Source of the DNA: Desulfurococcus amylolyticus Z-533
GTDB lineage: Archaea; Thermoproteota; Thermoprotei_A; Sulfolobales; Desulfurococcaceae
Reading direction: 5' to 3'
DNA length: 64,000 nt
Assembly (NCBI RefSeq): GCF_000513855.1
Contig: NZ_KI911318.1
Location: forward strand, 820,484 to 884,483
Position numbers and translations under genes: made by a program
Notes under the pieces: generated by a model
What the model was told of the DNA's origin: nothing
What the model saw: only the letters and a program-made list of their open reading frames with translations
The model's database searches: none
In this document: positions 15,700-23,294 of the stretch, in pieces
Layout: each line of letters opens with the position of its first letter
How positions within the stretch are numbered: position 1 is the first letter of the stretch

Positions 15700-16704
15700 G
15701 TGAGAGATGATGTTTTAAGCTATCTAATACCCGTCTTGGTGGCGGCAGCAACCACTAGTATACTGCTCGAATGGTGGGTTAGAACAGGTTTAAGGCTGGG
15801 TTTCAAGGGCAGGGATATGAATAAGCCTGGAGAACACTATGCTGTTGAAGCGGGTGGTATATGGGTTCTTCTGGGAGCCGTCTTCGGGATCCTATCCTTC
15901 ATGGCGCTGAGTATCTATGTCCAGGGCGACTCCGGGATCATCACCTATCTTGCTGTATCACAGGTACTCTTGCTAGCCGGTCTCCTAGGCTTGATGGATG
16001 ACTTGTTAGGGTGGAAGAAGGGTTTGAGTCAAGTTAAAAGAGTAATATTAACTATCCCAATAGCATTTCCACTAATGGTGGTGAAAGCCGGGTACTCCAC
16101 GATAGAGCTTCCCCTAATAGGCGTCCTAGACCTAGGCTTGCTCTACCCGTTGGTAGTAATCCCTGTTGGAGTCATGGGGGCTAGTAACGCCTTCAATATG
16201 ATAGCTGGATATAACGGGTTAGAGGCATCACAGGCTCTTGTGATCTCATTGGTGAGCCTCCTATTTGCCTTGAAGAAGGGTATCTGGGTTGTTGTACCGC
16301 TTTTATTGGTAATGATCGCGTCTATAATAGTGTTCCTAAGGTATAACTGGTACCCGGCGAAGGTTTTCCCTGGGAATACATTCACTTATGGTTTTGGTGC
16401 ATTCTACGCCTCCGTGGTAATATATGGTAACTTCGAGAAATTCGGGTTGATAATATTTACACCCTACTTTATCGAGTTAGCCTTGTTTCTAAGGGGGCTT
16501 ATTCATGGTGTCTACAAGGAGAACTTCGGGAGACCCAGTATTGAGGGGTGTCTTGATCCCCCGTATAGCAGAGCTTACAGTCTAACACATGTAGCACTGA
16601 TAGTCATGAAAAAGTTGAAGAGGTGTGCAAGGGAAACTGATGTAGTATTGTTTACGGCCCTGATACAGGTAGCGATAGGAGTCTTAGCCCTCATAGTAAT
16701 GTAG
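15700..16704 (+). CDS. MraY/WecA/Alg7-family UDP-GlcNAc:polyprenyl-P GlcNAc-1-P transferase (AglH-like)
   Basis: A 334-residue polytopic membrane enzyme (about ten segments). It catalyses the first step of lipid-linked glycan assembly for protein N-glycosylation, on the inner face of the membrane. Signature stretches are LMDDLLGWKKG (Mg-binding aspartates), NAFNMIAGYNGLE, and FPGNTFTYGFGAFYA. A late cytosolic loop holds the positively charged KENFGRPSIEG. The start is GTG at 15700. The XPF gene upstream is co-directional but functionally unrelated. Confidence 0.88.
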   Translation: MRDDVLSYLIPVLVAAATTSILLEWWVRTGLRLGFKGRDMNKPGEHYAVEAGGIWVLLGAVFGILSFMALSIYVQGDSGIITYLAVSQVLLLAGLLGLMDDLLGWKKGLSQVKRVILTIPIAFPLMVVKAGYSTIELPLIGVLDLGLLYPLVVIPVGVMGASNAFNMIAGYNGLEASQALVISLVSLLFALKKGIWVVVPLLLVMIASIIVFLRYNWYPAKVFPGNTFTYGFGAFYASVVIYGNFEKFGLIIFTPYFIELALFLRGLIHGVYKENFGRPSIEGCLDPPYSRAYSLTHVALIVMKKLKRCARETDVVLFTALIQVAIGVLALIVM

Positions 16705-16716
16705 GTGGATCACTAT

Positions 16717-17007
16717 TTACCCGCAGGTGCTTGCCAGTTCCTCTAGATCGAGGAAATGACTTCTAATTAAGTGTATGTATAAGGCATGCCTCCAGTATCT
16801 TGGACCAGGAGTATAGTTGCAGAATGGGCATCTTCTATAAGTGTTTATTATTTCGGCTAGCTCCTTGATCTCATTTATTATGTTTCCACAATACATTTCA
16901 GCGAGATGTATCCTGCCCTGGCTCGGTTTTTTACCTGTAAGTATTTTCGCTATACTAAATGCCAGCTTCTCTATTAGTCTTAGGCTTGTATATTTCCCGG
17001 GGTTCAT
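16717..17007 (-). CDS. small C2H2-type zinc-finger protein
   Basis: A 96-residue protein. An N-terminal helical region of ~60 residues is followed by one finger: RCPFCNY, 11 residues, then RHALYIHLIRSHFLDL, giving Cys2 and His pairs suited to one zinc ion. It probably binds nucleic acid. ATG at 17007 is preceded by attggtg; an upstream ttataaattt near 17050 is a fitting TATA box. An earlier TTG would overlap that ribosome site. It lies convergent to the GlcNAc-P transferase gene. Confidence 0.65.
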   Translation of the reverse strand: MNPGKYTSLRLIEKLAFSIAKILTGKKPSQGRIHLAEMYCGNIINEIKELAEIINTYRRCPFCNYTPGPRYWRHALYIHLIRSHFLDLEELASTCG

Positions 17008-17162
17008 GGTTGGCACCAATTTCTATTTTAGAAATTAGAAATTATAAATTTTCCTCCCCGGAAACTAGAGATGAGATCCGCCCCCTTCGCCTCAATGGAG
17101 TAAAGGACCCTGCAGTTTCAGTGATCCACTATTCAAACCCCGCACTTTCGGCGCCCTCTCTA

Positions 17163-17170
17163 CTTATAAA
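17163..17170 (+). promoter_or_regulatory. TATA box of the 55-residue ORF
   Basis: The sequence cttataaa lies ~40 bases before the ATG at 17204, leaving room for a short leader that contains the ribosome site ggaga. Confidence 0.4.
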
Positions 17171-17203
17171 CCTCATATTCCTAAACCGTGTTGAGGGAGA
17201 TCC

Positions 17204-17371
17204 ATGGGCCCCGAGATAAAGATCTATATAGTGGCTGTACTACGCAGGATCAGGAGCAGCATAGAGAAGTGCAGTAGTATTGAGTGCGCTCTCTCCGTGA
17301 TAGACACATATATAGAGGCAATCGATGAGAAAACATTCAGTGAGATACTCAGGACACTGGGCCTATACTAG
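17204..17371 (+). CDS. small helical protein (55 aa), unknown function
   Basis: A short gene with good signals: ttgagggagatcc places a ribosome site just before the ATG, and a TATA box lies upstream. The product starts MGPEIKIYIVAVLRRIR, has two cysteines in EKCSSIECAL, continues VIDTYIEAIDEKTF and ends LRTLGLY. It looks like one or two amphipathic helices. I know no family. Confidence 0.5.
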   Translation: MGPEIKIYIVAVLRRIRSSIEKCSSIECALSVIDTYIEAIDEKTFSEILRTLGLY

Positions 17372-17568
17372 GTAGCGATCCAGAGTATATACATGTATAC
17401 ACGCGGTGTGAATACGAGTGGATGAATTAAGACTAAGACCGGGATAGCTGAAGATATATGCTTGGTGGTATAGTTGAGAAACCATAGGAAAAACATTACA
17501 CCACGTCTTAGATATATTGAGGCTAAACAAAGACATGTATCTAAAATAGGGCCGAATCACATTAGTTA

Positions 17569-17605
17569 CGGTTGAAAACCTCGCCCTTAGGGTGGGGAGG
17601 AGGTC
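17569..17605 (+). mobile_element. IS200/IS605-like right-end (omega-RNA 3' end) remnant
   Basis: The string aacctcgcccttagggtgggg, followed by aggaggtcag, has the hairpin-plus-GGAGGAGGTCA form I associate with the right ends of archaeal TnpB-bearing elements. No tnpB lies upstream; the 200 bases before it contain no coherent frame. It overlaps the last codon of the HAD gene. A related, altered version (cctcgcccctcaggatgagg) is at 40113-40132. Confidence 0.45.
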
Positions 17606-18323
17606 AGAGCTTAAAACCTATTAAATCCATTAACTCTTTTAATCTACTAATCACAGTGACCCCGGTCTTCCCACAATTTTCAACCGATTCCATCCGTCTA
17701 GCCAGCAACACGGGTCTCAAACCAGTGAGCAATGCACCTATGACGTCCCTGCTACAGGAATCCCCGACATGTATGGCCTCCCAAGGGTTTACAGTAAGCT
17801 TCTCAAGACCTACTTTAAATATCCTGGGATTGGGCTTTAAGAACCCTGTATCAGCTGACGTGATAACCAGATCCACGTATTCACCTAGCCCTACATTAGA
17901 GAGCATCTTCTTAACCGATGACCCAGAGAAACTGGTATCGCTTACAATCATTGTTTTCAACCCATTCTCCTTCAAGGTCTTCAATACATCCCTGGCATCC
18001 GGGTCTACTCGAGGCATGTAGCTTCCAGAGGCCTCCTCGTATGCATCAATAGCCTGTCTCATTGCTTGCCAACCTATATCAAGTCCGAGTACAAGTAGGA
18101 TAGCCTTGACGAAGTCCTCTGGCTTGATAAACCCCTTAACATGTTTAACAACCCTGTATGCCTCGAGTACATTGTTAAACCCTGGTTTTTTATCGCTTGG
18201 AATACTTTTCCAGATAGCCTCAAGCCTTTTCAAAGTGTATGATTCGGGTTCCACACCTTCATCAAATATAAGGGTATCCCATAGGTCGAATGATACTAGC
18301 TTAACCATGTACATGTATGCCAT
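17604..18323 (-). CDS. HAD-superfamily hydrolase
   Basis: A 239-residue HAD phosphatase-like enzyme with a helical cap. Motif I is FDLWDTLIF (nucleophile Asp), motif II IVSDTSFSG, motif III lysine in TGFLKPNPRIF, and motif IV HVGDSCSRDVIGA. This is close to archaeal phosphoglycolate-phosphatase/haloacid-dehalogenase-like proteins; the substrate is unknown. ggaggagg abuts the first ATG (18323), so the ATG at 18314 (MYMVKLVSF) or 18308 is a better-spaced start. Confidence 0.82.
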   Translation of the reverse strand: MAYMYMVKLVSFDLWDTLIFDEGVEPESYTLKRLEAIWKSIPSDKKPGFNNVLEAYRVVKHVKGFIKPEDFVKAILLVLGLDIGWQAMRQAIDAYEEASGSYMPRVDPDARDVLKTLKENGLKTMIVSDTSFSGSSVKKMLSNVGLGEYVDLVITSADTGFLKPNPRIFKVGLEKLTVNPWEAIHVGDSCSRDVIGALLTGLRPVLLARRMESVENCGKTGVTVISRLKELMDLIGFKL

Positions 18324-18520
18324 CCTCCTCCATCACTGAGACTACCGGCGTATCCTAAATTAATCTTTGCACAGACCAGTATCAACGCATCTACCTAGGG
18401 CTATCTGGTCTTGTATTCCTCGATTGATAAAGTCAGTGTCGAGCATATTCATAACAACCTATAGCGATGAACATAGCTATAACAGAGGTACTCCTAAGTA
18501 GCATGAGTAGCCTCTTAAAT

Positions 18521-18568
18521 GGTTTACAAGGCGCTTTGAGGAGATACTCCTGTAGCGCCTTGTAAACC
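18521..18568. repeat. perfect 15-bp inverted repeat (hairpin)
   Basis: The arm ggtttacaaggcgct (18521-18535) and its exact complement agcgccttgtaaacc (18554-18568) enclose an 18-base loop. The following 80 bases (gaaccgatgaacc..., ccttgtcctttggaaggtcgg) are GC-rich and fold-prone. This fits a transposon end or structured RNA; there is no T-run, so it does not look like a terminator. Confidence 0.7.
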
Positions 18569-18710
18569 CGAACAGGCAGAGGAACCGATGAACCACCCAA
18601 GAACCCTTGTCCTTTGGAAGGTCGGAACGGTGTGAGGGGTGAAGTAATCAATTAAGGATATTTAGAGATTATTAAAAAATAACGAATACACCAGGAATCC
18701 TTTAGCTACA

Positions 18711-18775
18711 TAGTTGGTTTATTTGGTTGATGTTATTCTTCTACTACTATTACTACATATACTTTCTTTTCGTGT
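18711..18775 (+). repeat. dispersed A-B element, part A only
   Basis: tagttggtttatttggttga and tgttattcttctactac, with the following actactacatatactttcttttc-like bases, closely match 32571-32635. There is no recognisable part B afterwards, so this is a partial copy. Confidence 0.5.
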
Positions 18776-19086
18776 AGTTTTCTCGGTTTCTCTCTGTTTT
18801 CTTTTCCGAGTGGGTAGTTCGCTGCATTTATAACATTCTTCATAGGGTTGGTTGTTAGAAGATATTTCAACCTAGAGATATAGCTACTGATAATAAACAA
18901 TTCCTTCATGCTTTAAAACATGAGAGTTTCAATCGTGTTTTAACTTGTTTCATTGAGATTTAACCAGTATAAATTATTTTGATTGAAACCATTGGTTGAT
19001 AAACTAGTGGTTTAGGGGTAATGCGTCATAGTCGTCAGTGGAAGATAAGAGAACTATTTCCGAAAAACATGGGATTAAGCTGATAG

Positions 19087-21771
19087 CTATGTTGGTGACA
19101 GCTTTATTCCCAGCTGTTTTCTTACTTCATCAGTAATGAATATTACCAATGGAACAATTGCTATATACATCCATGCTTCAAGGGTTAGCGGAACAGTGTT
19201 GAAGAATCTGTTGAGAGGCGTGTATACTATGATTAACTGTAGCACTAGCGAAGCTAGTAGTGCTGGCACCAACCATTTATTAGGTTTAAGTTTCCATATA
19301 TTCAGATTCTCGCTTCTTGATACTAGTGCACGCCCAAACTCTGATATTGCTATGGTTGTAAACACTACTGTTTCAGCAAGGATTCTAGAGGTCGGCTCGA
19401 AGATACTGTATAACAACAGGGCGAGACCACCTAATAGCGAGCCCATTACTACATAGTACAGCATCTTCCTCATAGTTATAAGCCTATCCTTGCTACTCCT
19501 AGGTGGTTTCTCAAGTATGCCTGGTTCAGGGGGTTCCATACCCAGCGCTATAGCTGGGAAAGCATCCGTTGTGACATTTATCCAGAGCAGGTGTATGGGT
19601 TCTAACGGCGGTGGCATCCCGGCTAACGATGCACCGAACACGACTGCTATCTCGCCCATGTTGCATGAGAGGAGGTAGTTTATGGTTTTCTTTATATTCT
19701 CATATATTACTCTACCCTCCTTTATAGCATCGATTATCGTTACAAAGCTATCATCGAGTAGTATCATTTGTGATGCCTCCTTAGCTACCTCTGTACCCCT
19801 GATACCCATGGCTACACCTATATCAGCTATTTTCAGGGCCGGTGCATCATTGACGCCGTCCCCAGTCATCGCTATTCTATAGCCCTTGGCCTTTAGAAGC
19901 CTCGCTATCCTCGCCTTATGCTCTGGTGTCACTCTCGCGAAGATCTTGATCTTATCAACTACTTTTAACAACTCTTCATCACTCATTGAGTCCAATGTCT
20001 TACCCTCCAAGACCTCATCATCTGAGGCGTTAAGCCCTATCATTCTACCAACAGCCATGGCTGTAAGCTTGTGGTCTCCTGTAACCATTATCACTTTTAT
20101 ACCAGCTTTCCTAGCTGTTTCAACGGCTTCCCTAACGCCCTCTCTCGGTGAGTCTATTATCCCCATAATAGAGTAGAATACCATATCCCTCTCGATATCG
20201 CCTGGCTCAGCATTCTCTAGGTCTATGTTATCCAGTACCCTGATGGCTACACCATATGTTCTAAACCCATTTGAAGCCATGCTCTCAATATACTTTAATA
20301 ACTCTTTTCTACGTTCCTCAGTGAGTAATTCCTCATCATTCCCCACAGCGATACTCCTGGATACCTCTAAAAGGAGGTCCGGGGCCCCTGAGGATACGGC
20401 AATGTATTTATTGTTAAACCTATGTATCGTCGTCTTTCTCTTCCTAAACCTGTCGAATGGAATTGTTTTAACAATGGGAAACTCCCCAACGGCTTCCCTA
20501 ACGCCTTTCTCGCCGAGCACTTTATATGCTAAAACCAGTGCAGCACCCTCGGTTGGTGATCCTTTGATAACCCATGTATTATTTTCCATGGTTAGTGATA
20601 CATCGGGGGAGATATGGGCTGCTAGTAGCTTGGCTAGGAAAATGGGTTTATTGCTACCGCCGTTCAGAGGCTTCACTTCTCCACGGGGCTCGTATCCAAC
20701 GCCTTCAACATCGTACTCTACACCTGCAGCCATCAGCTTCTTAACTGTCATCTCGCCCTTTGTTATAGTCCCTGTTTTATCCGATAATATCACGTTAACG
20801 GAGCCTAGGGTTTCCACGGCTGCAAGCCTCCTAACTAATGCCTTCTTCTCAGCCATCTTCCTGGCCCCAATTGCTAAAACAGCTGTAGCTATTGCTGGAA
20901 GTCCCTCAGGTATTGCTGCAACAGCTAGTGAGACAGCCAGCATGAATGCGTCGAGCAGGGAGGCCTCTTCCTTGAACACCATTACCGCGAAGACTATGAG
21001 TGATATCAGTAGGAGCGCTACCCCTATTCTCTTACCGAAGTAGTCCAGCTCCTCCTCTAGGGGTGTCTTCTCCTCTTCACTACTGGTTAGTTGGGCAGCT
21101 ATCTTACCCAGCTCTGTAGAAGCCCCGGTCGCTACTACGACTGCTTTACCGCGCCCCTTAACAACATGGGTACCCATGAAGACCATGTTTACTCTATCGC
21201 TTACTGGTGTATCTGGCTGAAGTATTTCATCAGGGTCTTTCTCGACAGGCACTGACTCTCCTGTTAATGGGGATTCATCGATCTCCAGCATCTCAGCCTC
21301 CACGAGTCTAGCGTCAGCTGGAACGATGTCCCCTTCGCGAAGCAGGATTACATCGCCTGGTACTATATAGGTCGACTCCACCTCATTGACTTCACCGTCT
21401 CTGAGTACTCTAGCTATGGGTGTTACAAGCTTCTTTAGCGCTTCCAATGTCTTTTCAGACCTGTACTCCTGGATGAATCCCATGAAGCCCATCAAGATAA
21501 CTATGGCGATTATTGCTATTGAGTCGAGTAGTTCTCCAAGAGCCATGGATATAACCGCGCCCACGATGAGTATCAATATCAGGAAGTTAGTGAATTGTGA
21601 GAGAAACATTTTAAACACGGATTTCTTCTTAACCGGTATCATGTTGGCACCGTATCTAGCAAGCCTTTCCAATGCCTCTGAGCTGCTCAATCCATTTGTT
21701 AAATCTGTTTCAAGCTCTTTCACAACACTATTAATATCTCGACTATGCCAGCTCTTATCAGCACTCATCAT
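19087..21771 (-). CDS. P-type cation ATPase, Ca2+ (SERCA/PMR1) type
   Basis: An 894-residue P2A-like ATPase. In order: N-terminal cation-ATPase domain (WHSRDINSVVKELETDL), membrane helices 1-2, actuator loop with TGES (170-173), M4 with AAIPEGLPA (Ca2+-site signature, ~286-294), phosphorylation site DKTGT (D331), the nucleotide domain, TGDGVNDAPALK hinge, and six C-terminal helices including LLWINVTTDAFPAIALG with the Asn/Thr/Asp ligands of site II. It exports or sequesters Ca2+ (or Mn2+). The ATG at 21771 is preceded by aggtgttt. It is monocistronic. Confidence 0.9.
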   Translation of the reverse strand: MMSADKSWHSRDINSVVKELETDLTNGLSSSEALERLARYGANMIPVKKKSVFKMFLSQFTNFLILILIVGAVISMALGELLDSIAIIAIVILMGFMGFIQEYRSEKTLEALKKLVTPIARVLRDGEVNEVESTYIVPGDVILLREGDIVPADARLVEAEMLEIDESPLTGESVPVEKDPDEILQPDTPVSDRVNMVFMGTHVVKGRGKAVVVATGASTELGKIAAQLTSSEEEKTPLEEELDYFGKRIGVALLLISLIVFAVMVFKEEASLLDAFMLAVSLAVAAIPEGLPAIATAVLAIGARKMAEKKALVRRLAAVETLGSVNVILSDKTGTITKGEMTVKKLMAAGVEYDVEGVGYEPRGEVKPLNGGSNKPIFLAKLLAAHISPDVSLTMENNTWVIKGSPTEGAALVLAYKVLGEKGVREAVGEFPIVKTIPFDRFRKRKTTIHRFNNKYIAVSSGAPDLLLEVSRSIAVGNDEELLTEERRKELLKYIESMASNGFRTYGVAIRVLDNIDLENAEPGDIERDMVFYSIMGIIDSPREGVREAVETARKAGIKVIMVTGDHKLTAMAVGRMIGLNASDDEVLEGKTLDSMSDEELLKVVDKIKIFARVTPEHKARIARLLKAKGYRIAMTGDGVNDAPALKIADIGVAMGIRGTEVAKEASQMILLDDSFVTIIDAIKEGRVIYENIKKTINYLLSCNMGEIAVVFGASLAGMPPPLEPIHLLWINVTTDAFPAIALGMEPPEPGILEKPPRSSKDRLITMRKMLYYVVMGSLLGGLALLLYSIFEPTSRILAETVVFTTIAISEFGRALVSRSENLNIWKLKPNKWLVPALLASLVLQLIIVYTPLNRFFNTVPLTLEAWMYIAIVPLVIFITDEVRKQLGIKLSPT

Positions 21772-21804
21772 GAAACACCTAGAGAAAAATAGCAGGAGTA
21801 ATCC

Positions 21805-21981
21805 TTATATACATACATAGAAAGACATGTTCGAGATTTCTCTTGCATAAATAATCTTTTTTAATCCAGGCAGATACCATATTGGTCTAAAACCTTTAGA
21901 GAGCAGGAAGTTCTTGATGCCGTCGTTTACCGACCATATATATCTGTACCCTTTAAACCTCAAATACGCTAGGGGGAACAC
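21805..21981 (-). CDS. possible small ORF or gene fragment
   Basis: A 58-codon frame from GTG 21981: VFPLAYLRFKGYRYIW, then SVNDGIKNFLLSKGFRPIWY, ending ISNMSFYVCI. Its aromatic and basic residues look protein-like, but there is no clear ribosome site and I know no family. It lies just upstream of, and in the same direction as, the P-ATPase. It may be a remnant. Confidence 0.25.
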   Translation of the reverse strand: MFPLAYLRFKGYRYIWSVNDGIKNFLLSKGFRPIWYLPGLKKIIYAREISNMSFYVCI

Positions 21982-22076
21982 TAAGGGTTAACTCTATATT
22001 AATGGAATTCATTCTCAAGATCACTGGCACTGATATATCAGAATTGAAAAGTGAGCTATATATGGTGGACGATTAA

Positions 22077-22084
22077 CTATATAA
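22077..22084 (+). promoter_or_regulatory. TATA box of tRNA-Pro
   Basis: The sequence ctatataa lies ~40 bases before the mature tRNA 5' end, giving a short 5' leader. A second AT-rich block, tttatatgg (22099-22107), lies closer. Confidence 0.4.
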
Positions 22085-22120
22085 GGCAACCCATATGATT
22101 TATATGGATATACGGTGAAT

Positions 22121-22226
22121 GGGGCCGTCGTCTAGCCTGGCTAGGATGCCGGCCTGGGGGGAGTACCCCCGTGGCCCAGGACTCCCGGAGCGCCGGTGGT
22201 CCCGGGTTCAAATCCCGGCGGCCCCA
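22121..22226 (+). tRNA. tRNA-Pro (anticodon GGG) with a ~31-nt intron
   Basis: The 7-bp acceptor stem GGGGCCG/CGGCCCC, D arm GTCT-AGCCTGGCT-AGGA, T arm CCGGG-TTCAAAT-CCCGG and anticodon stem CCGGC/GCCGG are all paired. The anticodon loop is split. Exon 1 ends at about G37 (22159) after CT-GGG; exon 2 resumes at C38 (22191). The intron (about 22160-22190) contains CCCAGG and ACTCCC, which can pair with the anticodon region or the intron start to form a bulge-helix-bulge for the splicing endonuclease. The exact cut sites are uncertain by one or two bases. The discriminator is A; CCA is not encoded. Confidence 0.88.
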
Positions 22227-22237
22227 TTAATTAAAAA

Positions 22238-22642
22238 TTATTGTTGCTGATTAATCAGTGATCTCACTTTCTCGATGAATCTTTCCCTATTCACGATGAA
22301 TCTTTCATGTGTTCCCTCGCCTAGTGTTATTGTTCCCCAGTAGGCTTTAACCTCGAAGAGTAAACGTTTACCCTCTACAGTAATGAGCTTAGCGGATACT
22401 TTTACTTTAGCCCCCTTTGGTGCCGGGTTTAAATGTCTGATGTTAACCATGGTCCCCACAGTCGTGTATTCCTGGGGCAGGTGTTTCTCCACGCATTTCA
22501 ACGCCGTTTTCTCCATGAAGGCTATCATGCTAGGAGTTGATAAAACCTGGACGTCGCCGCTTCCAACATGTTTAGCTGTATGTGCTTCTTCGACAACGTA
22601 TTCTTCCTCACAGTATAACCCAGGTACAACCTCTATCGACAT
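22238..22642 (-). CDS. FlK-like hotdog thioesterase
   Basis: A 134-residue hotdog-fold protein of the fluoroacetyl-CoA thioesterase-like family. Typical stretches are VLSTPSMIAFMEKTA, TTVGTMVNIRHLNPAPKG, VSAKLITVEGKRLLFEV and GEGTHERFIVNRERF. It probably hydrolyses short or unusual acyl-CoAs. The frame opens at a GTG (22651), but that codon sits in the ribosome site ggtggt, so the ATG at 22642 is preferred. It lies just downstream of tRNA-Pro on the other strand. Confidence 0.8.
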   Translation of the reverse strand: MSIEVVPGLYCEEEYVVEEAHTAKHVGSGDVQVLSTPSMIAFMEKTALKCVEKHLPQEYTTVGTMVNIRHLNPAPKGAKVKVSAKLITVEGKRLLFEVKAYWGTITLGEGTHERFIVNRERFIEKVRSLINQQQ

Positions 22643-22748
22643 GTATACCACCTTGTTTCAGTAATTACATGTTATGGAATAAATACGTGGTGGAATCCAG
22701 GGCGGACATGAGTTTAACTCATGGATTTATTTAAATGCTTTTGAATTT

Positions 22749-22925
22749 TCTATTGGCGATGAACCGTAGTACAGTGAGGTATCTATCCACAGACGAGAAC
22801 CCCGCAGCGTTGGACTCGATGATCACCCATGAACCCATAGGGATTTGCTTATCCCTATGGGCGAGGCGGAAGCCCCTAGAGGCAAGCGTAAACAGCCCTA
22901 AAATACATAGAATAACCCTCTAGGG
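22749..22925 (+). mobile_element. IS200/IS605-type remnant: tnpB tail plus omega-RNA-like end
   Basis: No transposase core remains. A perfect 11-bp hairpin, cccatagggat/atccctatggg (22834-22861), is followed at once by gaggcggaagcccctagagg, a wording I associate with archaeal TnpB right ends. ccctagagg (22874-22882) pairs with cctctaggg (22917-22925), a second perfect 9-bp inverted repeat closing the unit. The reading frame through it (ENPAALDSMITHEP..., ARRKPLEASVNSP) resembles variable TnpB tails. Upstream bases from 22749 may belong to it. Confidence 0.5.
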
Positions 22926-23023
22926 ACAAACGGCAAACGAGAGAGGCGTCTAAGGCAGGTTTTAAAACCTCCTCGACCTCTTAATACTTAGAGGATGTTG
23001 TTTAAGGGATAAAGGTGATTAAT

Positions 23024-23284
23024 GTGAGCAGTGAGCTGGTTTATGTGGTTAAGGTCGGTGATAAAGAGGTAGTCATAGATGAGAAAACGCTTGAAGTGCT
23101 ACAGGAATACGTGAAAACTCCCATGGGTCTCGAGGAGCTGGCTGAGAAACTGGGACTGGAGAGCTGGGAGGAAGCATACGAGTTCATAAAGGCTGTACCA
23201 GCCTGGATACTCTGGACACCTGTATCGCTATGGCGGCATAGGAAGAAGTGGATACAGGGGAAAATACAGGGTCAACAAGCTTAG
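23024..23284 (+). CDS. small conserved-looking protein, unknown
   Basis: An 86-residue protein. It starts SSELVYVVKVGDKEVVID, then carries two helices with the look of a helix-turn-helix (TLEVLQEYVKTPMGLEELAEK, shown here in part) and a Trp-rich C terminus (VPAWILWTPVSLWRHRKKW). It may be a small winged-helix protein. The GTG at 23024 is preferred because aaggtgatt sits 5 bases before it; an upstream GTG (23015) lies inside that site. It converges on the MCM gene. Confidence 0.6.
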   Translation: MSSELVYVVKVGDKEVVIDEKTLEVLQEYVKTPMGLEELAEKLGLESWEEAYEFIKAVPAWILWTPVSLWRHRKKWIQGKIQGQQA

Positions 23285-23294
23285 TGAGCTAATG

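Larger units (their letters stand above)
18324..19086. other. long spacer with hairpin and repeat remnants
   Basis: 763 bases without a convincing gene. They hold a perfect 15-bp hairpin (18521-18568) followed by omega-RNA-like sequence to about 18655, an A-type repeat segment (18711-18775), and an inverted pair GTTTCAATC/GATTGAAAC (18926-18934, 18981-18989). The minus frame 18433-18651 runs through the hairpin and is not a credible protein. Confidence 0.6.

Noticed and set aside
18926-18989. CRISPR array
   Set aside because: Only one inverted pair of 9-mers, with no repeat-spacer periodicity and no cas genes in the window.
20225-21043. 272-codon frame on the plus strand inside the P-type ATPase
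   Set aside because: Antisense shadow; the ATPase motifs on the other strand are unambiguous.
22121-22226. tRNA-Pro as an integration site of a provirus
   Set aside because: No integrase gene and no repeated tRNA 3' end downstream; the neighbours are ordinary genes.
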